Origin: Clostridia bacterium
Lineage (GTDB): Bacteria; Bacillota; Peptococcia; DRI-13; UBA5745
DNA: 63,219 nucleotides
Reading direction: 5' to 3'
Assembly (NCBI GenBank): GCA_018436095.1
Contig: JAHDMJ010000028.1
Coordinates: 1 to 63,219 of the forward strand
Shown: positions 8,459-19,767 of the stretch, piece by piece
Numbering within the stretch: the stretch's first letter is position 1
How the letters are laid out: each line of letters opens with the position of its first letter
Position numbers and translations under genes: made by a program
The notes under the pieces: model-generated
Database searches by the model: none
The model's input: only the letters and a program-made list of their open reading frames with translations
What the model was told of the DNA's origin: nothing

Positions 8459-9796
8459 CTAACTAAACAATTTAATAACCTGATCATAGACCCTGGGCAG
8501 ACAAAATACGGTAACCTGATCATCAGGTAGCAGCCTGTCGTTTCCCTTGGCGATCATCACCTCGCCGTTTCGCATGATAGAGCCTACGATAGAACCTACG
8601 GGGAACGTAAGATCCTTTAATTTATGTCCGGCAACCTTGGAATGGGGATCTACTTCGAATTCCATCATGCTGGCTCCTTCTTCTCTGAGAAGGGTAAAAG
8701 AAAGCAAATGGGCGCTTTTTTTGATGAATCGAAATATGGCGTTGGCTGTTAAAACCCTGGGGCTTACCCCGATATCGATACCTACCCGTTCCATCATATC
8801 AATATAATCGGAACGCCGTACCTGGGCTATAGTACGCCTGGCCCCCAAATGCTTAGCAATAAGGCTGACCAGTAGATTGACCTTATCATCGTCGGTAACG
8901 CTGACAAAGACGTCAGTTTTGCCCGCGCCTTCTTGCTTTAGCAGGTCCAAATCCGTGGCGTCGCCGTGAATGACCAGCACCCGCCGGAACTCTTCAGACA
9001 ATGCTTCACATTTTTTATAATCCTTCTCAATAAGTCTGACTGCATAGTCATTTTTTTCCAATATTTTAGCCAAATGACCGCCGGTCCTGCCCCCGCCCAG
9101 AATGATCACCCGCTGGGTCTCTTGCCGCTCCATACCCAGAAAATGCTCCACTTGAATCATCTCGTTGGTGCGAGCCAGCAGAAAAATAGTATCTCCAGCC
9201 AAAATCTTATCGTTGCCCCGGGGAATGATCACCTTATGATTACGGGCTACAGCTATAATCAAATAAGGCAGCTGGGGGTTTAATTGGCTCATGGCCAAGC
9301 CTTTAACCGGGGATTTTTCCGAAATGGGCAGCTCCAGCAGCATCACTTTATGGTCGGCGTAATACATCACATCCAAAGCTTCCGGCACCTCAATAAGCTT
9401 GGCGATTTCCCGGGCGGTAACCAACTCCGGATTGATGATCAGATCGATGCCCGATAAAAAATTAGCTCCGGAAGACTTCTCTTCCAGATACTCGGGATTA
9501 CGTACCCGGGCAATAGTGCTTTTGACACCGGCTTGCTTGCCCAACATGCAAGCCACCATGTTAACCTCATCGGAAGCGGTAACGGCCACCAAAAGACCGG
9601 CCTCCGCTATGCCGGCGCTTTCCAGAACGGATATGCTGGCGCCGTTACCCTGGATCACATGGATATCCAATTTATCTTCTAATGAAGCGATGTGCTCCTC
9701 ATTTTTCTCAATGACGGTCACATCATAGTCTTCCTCTGTCAGCAACTCGGCAATGGAGAAACCCAGCTTACCGCCGCCAACAATGATAGCAAGCAT
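8459..9796 (-). CDS. trkA: Trk potassium transporter regulatory subunit TrkA
   Basis: The 445-residue cytosolic ring subunit gates TrkH through nucleotide binding. It is a tandem duplication: a first RCK_N Rossmann fold at residue 1 (MLAIIVGGGKLGFSIAELL), an RCK_C, then a second RCK_N near residue 229 (VIILGGGRTGGHLAKIL) and a second RCK_C. Both halves keep the GxGxxG-like loop and an acidic residue at the end of strand 2 (VTVIEKNEEH, VRLIEKDYK), as expected for NAD(H)/ATP binding. It starts 1 bp after the DUF1294 stop, behind GGAGG. Confidence 0.94.
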   Translation of the reverse strand: MLAIIVGGGKLGFSIAELLTEEDYDVTVIEKNEEHIASLEDKLDIHVIQGNGASISVLESAGIAEAGLLVAVTASDEVNMVACMLGKQAGVKSTIARVRNPEYLEEKSSGANFLSGIDLIINPELVTAREIAKLIEVPEALDVMYYADHKVMLLELPISEKSPVKGLAMSQLNPQLPYLIIAVARNHKVIIPRGNDKILAGDTIFLLARTNEMIQVEHFLGMERQETQRVIILGGGRTGGHLAKILEKNDYAVRLIEKDYKKCEALSEEFRRVLVIHGDATDLDLLKQEGAGKTDVFVSVTDDDKVNLLVSLIAKHLGARRTIAQVRRSDYIDMMERVGIDIGVSPRVLTANAIFRFIKKSAHLLSFTLLREEGASMMEFEVDPHSKVAGHKLKDLTFPVGSIVGSIMRNGEVMIAKGNDRLLPDDQVTVFCLPRVYDQVIKLFS

Positions 9797-9797
9797 C

Positions 9798-10094
9798 TTA
9801 CCTTATGCCTCCCCAATATAATAATGCCCCCCATTGCAGCATAGCTAAAAGGGGTGTTAAGTAATAAAAGACCGGCTTATTTGTCTTATGCCTAAACCAG
9901 GTCATGGCCAGCCATAAACCTAAGGCGCCGCCGAAAAAAGCGCCCCAAAGCAGCAGCCTTTCCGGCACCCGGCCTTTTTGCCTTTTGGCTTGTAGTTTAT
10001 CCCAACCGGCCAGCAAAAGCAATACAAAACTGGCAAAAAGACAAAACATTATCAACTGTTGATTGTTGAATTGCGGCAAATAAAAAAGCTCCAA
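9798..10094 (-). CDS. Small DUF1294-family membrane protein
   Basis: The 98-residue protein has three or four hydrophobic segments. The DUF1294 core is intact: GWDKLQAKRQKGRVPERLLL, then GGALGLWLAMTWFRHKTNKP. The family has no established function. It begins with TTG at 10094, supported by GGAGGAAG eight bases upstream. It is packed between ligA (24 bp) and trkA (1 bp), so it is probably co-translated with the K+ uptake genes. Confidence 0.85.
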   Translation of the reverse strand: MELFYLPQFNNQQLIMFCLFASFVLLLLAGWDKLQAKRQKGRVPERLLLWGAFFGGALGLWLAMTWFRHKTNKPVFYYLTPLLAMLQWGALLYWGGIR

Positions 10095-10118
10095 TTTTTC
10101 TTCCTCCGGTTATGCGGA

Positions 10119-12197
<2,079 letters not shown>

Positions 12198-12259
12198 TCA
12201 TTCGCCTATTTAAACTTGAGATTTTGCATATTTTCAGTGCTCCGGCCCAATACCGTGGC

Positions 12260-14827
12260 TTATCCTTCCATCCGCTTGATGGGAGCAATATCCGCTTGCA
12301 ACGTCCTTAACCCTTTGTCCGGAAAAGCTACCACATAGGTCAGGCTTTTGCCGGCGCCCTTGGCGCTGACGATGCTGCCGGGGCCCCAGACTTTATGGAC
12401 GATCTTATCGCCGGGTTTGAAGATTTCGCCGGCGCCGGTGCCGGAAGAGGAGCCGCTGCCGGAAACCGGGCTGCCGCCGCCAATGGAACGGCTATTGCTG
12501 CCGCTGTTGCTGCCGCTGCCGCCAAAACGGCTGCCGCCGCTGCTGCCGGTCCCGCCGCCATCATTGTAACGGCCGCTATTGCCATAGCCGCCTCTGCCGC
12601 CGTAGCCTCCCCGTTCCTTAGAGCCCCCGATACCACCGTAGCCGCTTTCAAAGGGTTCATCCTCATAGCCACCGCCGCCGAAAGCAAAGCCGCCGTTTTT
12701 CGGGGGAAACTCTTCTTTTAGATATTCCGGAATTTCCGCCAGAAAGCGGGAAGGCAACTGGTGGGTATAGCTGCCGTATTGGTTGCGCCGGGCTGCCCAG
12801 GATAAATACAGTTTTTCTTTCGCCCTGGTAAGGGCCACATAGCACAAACGGCGCTCTTCTTCGATTTCACTATCGGTGATGCAGCGGAAATGGGGGAAAA
12901 TCCTTTCCTCCAACCCCACCACGAATACTTGAGGGAATTCCAGTCCCTTAGCCGTATGCATAGTCATCACCTGGACCACACCCCGGCGGTCTTCGTCAGC
13001 TACCATTTCCATGTCGGTGATCAGAGAAATTTCTCCCAAAAACTCTGACAAGGTCCCGCCTACCGTCTTGTCATAGTCCTCCGTTTTATTAATGAATTCC
13101 TGAAGGTTGTCCCAGCGGTCCCGGTTTTCCAGGCTATCCACTTCCTGAAGCATTTGGCGGTAACCGCTTTTATGCAATATGCTTCTGGTCAACTGGCCTA
13201 CTTTTTCTTCGGCAGCCAATTGTCTTAGCTCCATAAAAAGCTTACGGAATTCTTCCACGGATTTTTCGGCCCGGCTGGAAAGGCCCAGGCCTTGGCGGTC
13301 AAAAAGGGCTTCCGCTAATCCCTTACCGCTGGCAATACTATGGCTGATAATCTGATTAACGGTGGCGTCGCCAATTCCCCGCTTCGGTACATTGATGATC
13401 CGCCGCAGGGCTACCTGGTCGTCGGGATTGGCAATCAGCTTCAAATAAGCCAGAATATCTTTAATCTCTTTACGCTCATAAAAGCGCAGGCCGCCGATAA
13501 TCACATAGGGAATACGGAAACTGGCAAACCATTCTTCCAGCACCCGGGACTGGGCATTGGTCCGCAAAAGTACGGCATGATCGCCAAAGGTCCCGCCTTT
13601 TTCCCTGGTCATCTGAACCCGGCTGCAAACAAAGCGGGCTTCATCCTGGTCATCGGTAGCCCGGTAGCAATAAATTTTATCCCCGGGCTCTTTATCGGTC
13701 CACAGCTTTTTCTGCTTACGCTCCCGGTTATTGGCCACTAAGTGATTGGCCGCCTCCAATATCCGGCCGGCAGAACGATAGTTTTGCTCCAGCTTGATCA
13801 CCTGAGCGCCGGGAAAATCCCGTTCAAAGTCCAGGATATTGCGGATGTCCGCCTGCCGGAAGCTGTAAATGGACTGGTCGTCATCGCCGACCACGCAAAT
13901 ATTGCCGTGGCCCTGAGCCAGCATTTTTACCAGCCGGTATTGAATATGGTTAGTATCCTGATATTCGTCTACCATTATGTACTGAAATTTTTGCTGATAT
14001 TTGGTCAGGCATTCCGGCCGCTTTTGAAACAGAATCACGGTCTGCAGCAGCAGGTCGTCAAAATCCATGGCGTTGCTCTTCAGCAGGCTCTGCTGGTAAC
14101 GGGCATACACCAAGGGCTGCATGTGGTCCATGTTGCGGGTAGGCGGCGAGTAGTTGGACGGCGGCAGCTTCATGCTGCTTTTTTGCCGGCTGATCCAGTG
14201 CAGGTATGCTCTGGGGGGATGTTCCTTATCGTCGAGATTCAGACTTTTTAAAATCTCCCGAATCACTTGCTCCTGATCACCGCTATCATAAATAGAGAAA
14301 TCCGCCTGATAGCCCTCCAGGTACTGCCGCTCTCTCTTCAATATCCGCAGGCAGGCGCTATGAAAGGTCATCACCCACATATCGGCCAGGGATTCCCCCA
14401 AAAGAGCCTCTAACCGCTCCCTCATCTCCTGCGCTGCTTTATTGGTAAAGGTAATGGCCAGAATATTATACATGGGTACGCCCTGCTGGCCGATTAAAGC
14501 CAGCAACTGCCGGGAAAGCAAAGGCTTGTCCCCCTGATTCCTGCCCCCTTCCGCCAGAAAAAGGGCCAGATACTCCAGTTCCGCGTCCCCGGCCCAGTCA
14601 GGGGGCGGGCAATCGGGATCATAGTGGGGCCCAAAGGTCAGTAGATGCAATATCCGGTAGACCATAGCCGTAGTCTTGCCGCTGCCGGCTCCGGCCAGGC
14701 ATAATACCGGCCCTTCGCCGGTTTCTACCGCTAATTTTTGACCTACATTCAAACGGGACAAAATCATATTGCGGATTTCGTCCCGTAAAGCTTTATACTG
14801 TTCTTTTTCTGCTTGATTTAATGCCAT
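12260..14827 (-). CDS. pcrA: UvrD/PcrA-type superfamily 1 DNA helicase
   Basis: This is a 3'-5' helicase for repair and removal of recombinase. SF1A motifs appear in order: GAGSGKTTAMVYRIL (Walker A), NILAITFTNKAA, VDEYQDTN (Walker B), VVGDDDQSIYSFRQAD, LEQNYRS, and VMTMHTAKGLEFPQVF with VALTRAKEKLYL. The 855 residues exceed the usual 730-750 in two places. One is an insert of about 50 residues between Walker A and motif Ia. The other is a roughly 90-residue Gly/Ser/Arg-rich linker before the C-terminal RNA-polymerase-binding Tudor-like module (KPGDKIVHKVWGPGSIVSAK). It has a good GGAGG site and heads the block with ligA. Confidence 0.95.
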   Translation of the reverse strand: MALNQAEKEQYKALRDEIRNMILSRLNVGQKLAVETGEGPVLCLAGAGSGKTTAMVYRILHLLTFGPHYDPDCPPPDWAGDAELEYLALFLAEGGRNQGDKPLLSRQLLALIGQQGVPMYNILAITFTNKAAQEMRERLEALLGESLADMWVMTFHSACLRILKRERQYLEGYQADFSIYDSGDQEQVIREILKSLNLDDKEHPPRAYLHWISRQKSSMKLPPSNYSPPTRNMDHMQPLVYARYQQSLLKSNAMDFDDLLLQTVILFQKRPECLTKYQQKFQYIMVDEYQDTNHIQYRLVKMLAQGHGNICVVGDDDQSIYSFRQADIRNILDFERDFPGAQVIKLEQNYRSAGRILEAANHLVANNRERKQKKLWTDKEPGDKIYCYRATDDQDEARFVCSRVQMTREKGGTFGDHAVLLRTNAQSRVLEEWFASFRIPYVIIGGLRFYERKEIKDILAYLKLIANPDDQVALRRIINVPKRGIGDATVNQIISHSIASGKGLAEALFDRQGLGLSSRAEKSVEEFRKLFMELRQLAAEEKVGQLTRSILHKSGYRQMLQEVDSLENRDRWDNLQEFINKTEDYDKTVGGTLSEFLGEISLITDMEMVADEDRRGVVQVMTMHTAKGLEFPQVFVVGLEERIFPHFRCITDSEIEEERRLCYVALTRAKEKLYLSWAARRNQYGSYTHQLPSRFLAEIPEYLKEEFPPKNGGFAFGGGGYEDEPFESGYGGIGGSKERGGYGGRGGYGNSGRYNDGGGTGSSGGSRFGGSGSNSGSNSRSIGGGSPVSGSGSSSGTGAGEIFKPGDKIVHKVWGPGSIVSAKGAGKSLTYVVAFPDKGLRTLQADIAPIKRMEG

Positions 14828-14992
14828 GGTCTGCCTCCTTGTCTACTACTATTCTAGGTGACAAGGGGCTGTCAGTCAAGACGTGCAGGCATGCCAAACT
14901 GTCCTTAAATGAAAATTGTTAATCGGAAATAGATTAAAAGAAACGTTGGATAACATATAACCTTTTATTTTTAGCCTCATAAAGCATAACCA

Positions 14993-15248
14993 GACTTGTC
15001 TTGCCAAGCTTGACTCGGAATTCACTTTTGTCCGGTCTGCAGGTTTTGTCCTCTCTGCAGGTTTTGTCCTCTCTGTGCAAAAATGCAGGTTTGTATCCAG
15101 TAAGGGCGCCAGTTGAGCAAAAATGCAAGTTTGTAGACACCCCTTAGAGTTATGGCGGCTCAAAAAATAAGTAGAAACCTATGCCTTGGCTGTATCTAGT
15201 GCCCTGGCAGAAATAAATTCACTACTAAACTGCAAAAAATGCTTAAGC
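14993..15248 (-). repeat. Long dispersed repeat R1, copy b (inverted relative to copy a)
   Basis: The reverse complement of this stretch matches 1-260. It carries the short motif twice (15072-15096, 15115-15137). The 16-bp AGAGGACAAAACCTGC unit is doubled here (about 15046-15077) but single in copy a, which indicates slippage since the copies diverged. Confidence 0.85.
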
Positions 15249-15627
15249 TTTCTAACATTTCCTCTGATTAGGCTCTCTAGACGAAGATAAACTTGCAATT
15301 TTGCACAGAGGGGGACCTATAATAAGTCAGCCACCCCCTACCGGTGGGGAGATGATGTGTCCATCTCTTTCCATTAGGATGGCTAATATAGTTTGAAAAC
15401 CCACTTAGCCCCGCCGGCGAATCAGTGTGCAAAGGGGACGGAAATAACCAAAATTGCAAGTTTAAAGTGTCCGGATTTTTTCGAAATAAAGTTAAATACT
15501 ATACAGCTTTTGGGATAAGGATCTAATTAATCCTTATTTATTAAGGGACTAGGATTGTATGGTGTAATTTTACCGGAAGTTAGGTTTTAGAGTGCATCCT
15601 TAAGCATTGAAACGTCTTAAATAATGG

Positions 15628-15653
15628 AAAAAACCGCCGTTCCCGGCGGTTTT
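15628..15653 (-). terminator. Intrinsic terminator after the 102-residue gene
   Basis: A 10-bp stem AAAACCGCCG/CGGCGGTTTT with a 4-nt loop has a T-run on the minus-strand side. It lies about 120 bp beyond the stop of the leftward gene at 15775. Confidence 0.75.
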
Positions 15654-15774
15654 CGGATCTGCTCTTTCGGAGCTTGCCGCTTCACTACAAGCGACCACTC
15701 TCTTTTGCAAGTTTATGATAATACGCCGAGTTACAATTTCTTTAACGCCCGCAGTGCAGCAACAGCAGCCCGCC

Positions 15775-16083
15775 TCAGTGCCTGTGGCGCAGCCGGTCCG
15801 CCGGCGAATAGCTGTCATATTGATCCATATATTCATCAAAGGGATCTGCATCGTAATCAAAACGGGTGTTGTCTTCATGACGGAGCCGGCGGGAGAACTC
15901 CCAGCTCATTTCTATCGGCGGCACGATTTTTTTGGCTAAACCGGCCTGATAAGCCTTACTATAACTTTGGTCCAACTCTTTTTCCTTCTTCTTGCCCACA
16001 AACCAACGTGCTTTAGACGGAGGCCGGCTTAAACCTGCCGACTGGCTGTTGATCCACCGCCGTTTTTTTTCTTCTCCCATCAA
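15775..16083 (-). CDS. Small highly charged protein of unknown function
   Basis: The 102-residue product is soluble, with no signal or membrane segment. A basic N-terminal half (GEEKKRRW, WFVGKKKEKELDQSYSKAYQ) precedes an acidic, aromatic C-terminal half (DYDADPFDEYMDQYDSYS). I do not recognise a family. It is called a gene because an AGGAGGAG ribosome site lies at the right distance before two in-frame ATGs (16083, 16080) and a clean terminator follows. It lies downstream of the P-type ATPase gene, separated by about 225 bp. Confidence 0.6.
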   Translation of the reverse strand: MMGEEKKRRWINSQSAGLSRPPSKARWFVGKKKEKELDQSYSKAYQAGLAKKIVPPIEMSWEFSRRLRHEDNTRFDYDADPFDEYMDQYDSYSPADRLRHRH

Positions 16084-16189
16084 ACCGCTCCTCCTGTAAA
16101 AGATTCACACTTCTAGTATGGGCATCGAAAAACTTTTTATACCAATAAAGGAAAACTGTTACCTAAAGCAGCATTAATATAGACGATAA

Positions 16190-16227
16190 AAAGAAAGATG
16201 CCCAGATACCTTCATTACAAGCATCTG
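16190..16227 (-). terminator. Weak terminator candidate after the cation ATPase
   Basis: On the minus strand AGATGC and GCATCT arms flank a 19-nt loop and are followed by TTCTTTTTA. It sits 80 bp after the ATPase stop. The stem is short, so this is only a candidate. Confidence 0.35.
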
Positions 16228-16307
16228 AACATCCTTCTTGTCGAATTTGCCCGCCGGATTATCCGGCTTGCATTTTTACTTCTCGCCTTGGAGCTCTTCG
16301 TATTATC

Positions 16308-19037
16308 TTACTTCTTGGCAACAGCTCTCTTTACAGCTTTGGTGATTTCACCGAAGACCAGAGGCATGATGGCAATCAGCAGCACCACATCCCAATCATG
16401 GAAATGGAACTGAGTCAGGTTGAAGATATCCCGGAAGGTAGGAACAACCATAACCACCAGCAGCAGGCCAAAGGATAAAAGAGTAGCCATATTCATGTTT
16501 CTGTTGCTGAATACGCCGATCTTGAAGAGGGAGTATTTTTCGGAACGGGCGGAGTAGGCCCGCAGCAATTCGCAGGCAATAATGGTAACAAAAGCATAGG
16601 TACGGCCTGTGGCCAAGCCGATCTCTGTAAGCATACCGCCGCCCCGCTGGCAGCCCAGCCAGAAGGAGAAGAGCACTGCCGCCGTCATCACCAGAGCCTG
16701 GACAGCAATGTTAATCATCATACCGGTGTTGATGATGGGTTCCGAAGGATTACGGGGAGGATCCTCCATGAGACCAGGCTCTTTCTTCTCTGTACCCAGA
16801 GCCAAAGCCGGGAAGGCGTCGGTGACCAGGTTAACCCAGAGCAAGTGAATGGGCAGCAGAGGAATGGCCCACTGGAAGATCATGGCCAGGAAAATAATCA
16901 AGATCTCGCCGACATTACAGGACAACAGGAAGAAAACAAATTTACGGATGTTGCTGTAGATAACCCGGCCTTCTTCCACAGCCTCGACAATGCTGGCGAA
17001 GTTGTCATCGGTGATGATCATATCCGCCGTTTCTTTCGTCACGTCGGTGCCGGTGATGCCCATGGCCACGCCGATATCGGCTCTCTTTAAGGCCGGAGCA
17101 TCGTTGACGCCGTCACCGGTCATGGCGGCAATTTCACCGTTGTTCTTTACAGCCTGGACAATGCGGACTTTATGCTCGGGAGATACCCGGGCAAAAACGC
17201 TGACGGTCTTGACGACTTCATCCAGCTCTTTATCACTCATTTGGTTCAGATCGGAGCCGGCCATAACCTGGTCTTCCTTCTCGATAATCCCCAAATCTCT
17301 GGCAATAGCGGCAGCGGTATCTTTGTAGTCGCCGGTGATCATGATAACCCGGATACCGGCAGTCTTACAAACCTTGATGGCTTCAATAGCCTCCACACGG
17401 GGCAAGTCGATCATGCCTACCAAGCCGGTGAAAACCAGTTCTTTTTCGTCGGCTTCCGGACTGGGATGGGCAGGAACTTCTGTTACCGGCCTAAATGCCA
17501 TGGCCAATACACGGAGAGCCTGGCTGGCCAGATTCTTGTTTTGGGCCAGAATATCTTCGATATCCTTCTGGGTAATATCTTCGATGCTGCCGTCCCGGCG
17601 CAGAATCTTGGTGCAAAGACTGATCAAAATATCGGGAGCACCTTTGGTATAAGCCATCAGTGCGCCTTGCTCATTTTTGTGGAAGGTAGTCATCAACTTC
17701 CGCTGGGAGTCAAAAGGAATCTCCTGCAAGCGAGGCTGCTTCTGGTTCATCAGCTCCTTGGTCATACCGACCTTGGCAGCCGTTACCACCATAGCGCCTT
17801 CCGTAGGATCGCCATGGATTTTCCAAAGGTCATTGCCCTCCTCAGTATCGTGCTCCAGGCGGCTGTCATTACAGAGGGACTGGATTTCCAGCAGCCGGTA
17901 AATAGCAGGCTCGGCAGCCATATCGACTTTATTGCCGTCGATGATTAAATCACCTTCGGGGCAATAGCCTTCGCCGGTTACATTGATTTCAGTGCCGGGA
18001 ATATACATTTTAACGGTGGTCATCTGATTCTGGGTCAGGGTACCGGTCTTATCGGAGCAGATAACCGTGGTGCTGCCGAGGGTTTCCACAGCATGGAGCT
18101 TCTTCATGATAGCTCTGTGCTTAACCATCCGCTGCATGCCCAGGGCCAATACGATAGTTACTACTGCCGGCAGGCCTTCAGGAATAGCCGCTACTGCCAG
18201 GCTGACTGCCGTCATGAACATTTCCAGCATGTCTTCGCCTCTGAGAAGGCCCATAATAAAGACAGCTGCACTGACAGCCAGACAAGCCGTACCTAAAACC
18301 TTACCTAATTGGTTTAGCTTCTTCTGCAGAGGCGTATCTTCTTCCTCATCCTCCTGGATCATCTCGGCAATCTTACCGATAACCGTGTTCATCCCGGTGG
18401 AAGTAACTACACCCTGGCCACGGCCATAGGTGATCAAGGTGCTCATAAAGCCGCAGTTAATCTGATCACCTAAACCGATATCACCTTCCAGCTTAGCGTC
18501 GGCATATTTTTCTACCGGCACGGATTCACCGGTTAAGGCCGCCTCTTCGACTTTTAAGTTAACAGTTTCCATCAAACGTAAATCAGCAGGAATATAGTCG
18601 CCGGTTTCCAGGACAACCAGATCGCCGGGGACCAATTGGACTGCAGGTATCACCAAATGCTCGCCGTCCCGGATTACTTTGGCGTTGGGCGCCGACATCT
18701 TTTTCAGCGCTTCCAGGGCTTTGCCGGCCCGGTACTCCTGGGAAACACCCAAACAAGCGTTGACGATAACGATGGCAATAATAACCAGGGAGTCTACTAC
18801 TTCCCCCACCAGCATAGAAACCACGCTGGCAATAATAAGAATAATAACCATGTAGTCCTTGAACTGCTCAAAAAACATCTGCAGCAAGGTAGCCCCTTTC
18901 TTTTGGGCCAATTCATTGGGACCGTATTTCTCCAGCCGGGCGGAAGCCTCGGCGGCAGTCAAGCCTTTTGACTTGTCCGTTCCCAATTCCTTGCATACAG
19001 CGTCCATGTTTAATTGATACCATGGATCTTTTTGCAC
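16308..19037 (-). CDS. P-type (P2) divalent cation ATPase, Mn2+/Ca2+ export type
   Basis: The product is a P-type ATPase of about 910 residues. Numbered from the GTG at 19046, TGES is at 172-175, the M4 ion motif PEGLP at 289-293, and the phosphorylated Asp332 lies in DKTGTLTQ. The hinge is MTGDGVNDAPALKRADIG, and there are about ten membrane helices with a cation_ATPase_C region. The sequence is closest in style to SERCA/PMCA Ca2+ pumps. Because a yybP-ykoY Mn2+ riboswitch precedes it, Mn2+ export is at least as likely. GTG 19037 (or TTG 19040) is preferred because AAGGGG abuts the GTG at 19046. Confidence 0.9.
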   Translation of the reverse strand: MQKDPWYQLNMDAVCKELGTDKSKGLTAAEASARLEKYGPNELAQKKGATLLQMFFEQFKDYMVIILIIASVVSMLVGEVVDSLVIIAIVIVNACLGVSQEYRAGKALEALKKMSAPNAKVIRDGEHLVIPAVQLVPGDLVVLETGDYIPADLRLMETVNLKVEEAALTGESVPVEKYADAKLEGDIGLGDQINCGFMSTLITYGRGQGVVTSTGMNTVIGKIAEMIQEDEEEDTPLQKKLNQLGKVLGTACLAVSAAVFIMGLLRGEDMLEMFMTAVSLAVAAIPEGLPAVVTIVLALGMQRMVKHRAIMKKLHAVETLGSTTVICSDKTGTLTQNQMTTVKMYIPGTEINVTGEGYCPEGDLIIDGNKVDMAAEPAIYRLLEIQSLCNDSRLEHDTEEGNDLWKIHGDPTEGAMVVTAAKVGMTKELMNQKQPRLQEIPFDSQRKLMTTFHKNEQGALMAYTKGAPDILISLCTKILRRDGSIEDITQKDIEDILAQNKNLASQALRVLAMAFRPVTEVPAHPSPEADEKELVFTGLVGMIDLPRVEAIEAIKVCKTAGIRVIMITGDYKDTAAAIARDLGIIEKEDQVMAGSDLNQMSDKELDEVVKTVSVFARVSPEHKVRIVQAVKNNGEIAAMTGDGVNDAPALKRADIGVAMGITGTDVTKETADMIITDDNFASIVEAVEEGRVIYSNIRKFVFFLLSCNVGEILIIFLAMIFQWAIPLLPIHLLWVNLVTDAFPALALGTEKKEPGLMEDPPRNPSEPIINTGMMINIAVQALVMTAAVLFSFWLGCQRGGGMLTEIGLATGRTYAFVTIIACELLRAYSARSEKYSLFKIGVFSNRNMNMATLLSFGLLLVVMVVPTFRDIFNLTQFHFHDWDVVLLIAIMPLVFGEITKAVKRAVAKK

Positions 19038-19162
19038 CAACAACACCCCTTTTCTTGTTTCCTGCTTGTTCCTTTGTTGAACTGCTTTTGCCGGTTTTGA
19101 TCAGACGTATTATACAGTATCCGCTTTTTTCTTTTTCCGTATTCTGCTAAAGAGAAAATAGA

Positions 19163-19220
19163 CAAAAAAAGACCTTATTTCCATACCATGTTAACCATGA
19201 GTTTGGAAACAAAGGTCTTA
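19163..19220 (-). terminator. Riboswitch expression platform (terminator)
   Basis: On the minus strand AAGACCTTTGTTTCCA (19220-19205) pairs imperfectly with TGGAAATAAGGTCTT (19181-19167), followed by a T7 run. The 5' side of the stem reuses the conserved AAGACCUUU end of the riboswitch aptamer. Metal binding and termination are therefore mutually exclusive, and the switch should be ON with ligand. Confidence 0.75.
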
Positions 19221-19318
19221 CTCTCACACAATGTGTTACTGACCGGACTGGATATGCACCAGCCGTAATGACGATCAGTAAATCCGCTTTGGCAGCGGCG
19301 AGTTACTCCCCTTTAGCA
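19209..19318 (-). ncRNA. yybP-ykoY family Mn2+ riboswitch aptamer
   Basis: The minus strand begins with AAAGGGGAGTAACTCG and continues through a CCGCTG...CGG arm, then TCGTCATTACGGCTGG, a middle stem, and ends GAGAGTAAGACCTTTG. These match the conserved GGGGAGUA and AAGACCUUU internal loops of the yybP-ykoY class, which senses Mn2+ and turns on metal exporters. It lies in the 330-bp leader of the P-type ATPase with a terminator directly after it. A covariance search was not possible here. Confidence 0.82.
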
Positions 19319-19375
19319 ATACATTAATCTTACCGACTTTTTTACTTTATCATTTATTATCTCTGCCGTCAACTT

Positions 19376-19762
19376 TTAAATGCTGTTTTTTGTCTGTTTT
19401 TTACCCGCTTTGGGCTGGTCCCGCTTTTTTTGCGCTAAATGACGGTCAAGAATTTGGCGATAACCATCGGCCCCATAATAGAGACATTTTTTGACCCGGC
19501 TAATCGTAGCGGTGCTGACGCCGGTTTCTTCAATAATGTCGGAATAAGTGCGGTCTTCCGTCAGCATCTTCACCACTTTCCAACGCTGGGCCATGGCCTT
19601 GATTTCGCCGACGGTACAAAGGTCCTCAAAAAACCGATAACATTCTTCCCGATTCTCTAAAGACAGCACAGCTTCATACAGATCATCCACCATTGGGTCC
19701 TGCAGTCTGGATGCGTAGGTCAAGGCCATCCCTCCTTCAAATGATACAGGGTTCGTTAACAT
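19376..19762 (-). CDS. YerC/YecD-type TrpR-like helix-turn-helix protein
   Basis: The product (128 residues from 19762, 117 from 19729) is a TrpR-fold DNA-binding protein of the YerC/YecD family. DLYEAVLSLENREECYRFFEDLCTVGEI is the family core and the HTH is YSDIIEETGVSTATISRVKKCL. The basic C-terminal tail is rich in Lys and Gln. ATG 19762 has no visible ribosome site. ATG 19729 follows GAAGGAGGG, although very closely. The target is unknown. It lies 5 bp downstream of the DUF2007 gene. Confidence 0.85.
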   Translation of the reverse strand: MLTNPVSFEGGMALTYASRLQDPMVDDLYEAVLSLENREECYRFFEDLCTVGEIKAMAQRWKVVKMLTEDRTYSDIIEETGVSTATISRVKKCLYYGADGYRQILDRHLAQKKRDQPKAGKKQTKNSI

Positions 19763-19767
19763 TTCTG

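Larger units (their letters stand above)
14828..15774. other. Gene-free, repeat-rich intergenic region
   Basis: No convincing gene lies between pcrA and the small gene ending at 15775. It contains repeat arm R1b (about 14993-15248) and two further copies of the AAACTTGCAATTTTGC-type motif (15286-15308, 15449-15466). Hairpin-forming stretches occur at 15329-15356 (CCCC/GGGG and GAGATG/CATCTC). A decayed copy of the TGTATGG-type segment lies at 15550-15590. Confidence 0.65.

Noticed and set aside
12340-12721. Alanine-rich open frames on both strands opposite the pcrA tail
   Set aside because: They are shadows of the GGN/AGC-rich Gly-Ser linker codons of pcrA.
15600-16016. Two open frames overlapping the small gene at 15775-16083
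   Set aside because: The 15600-15878 minus frame and the 15624-16016 plus frame have no ribosome site and cross the terminator. The third frame has all expression signals.
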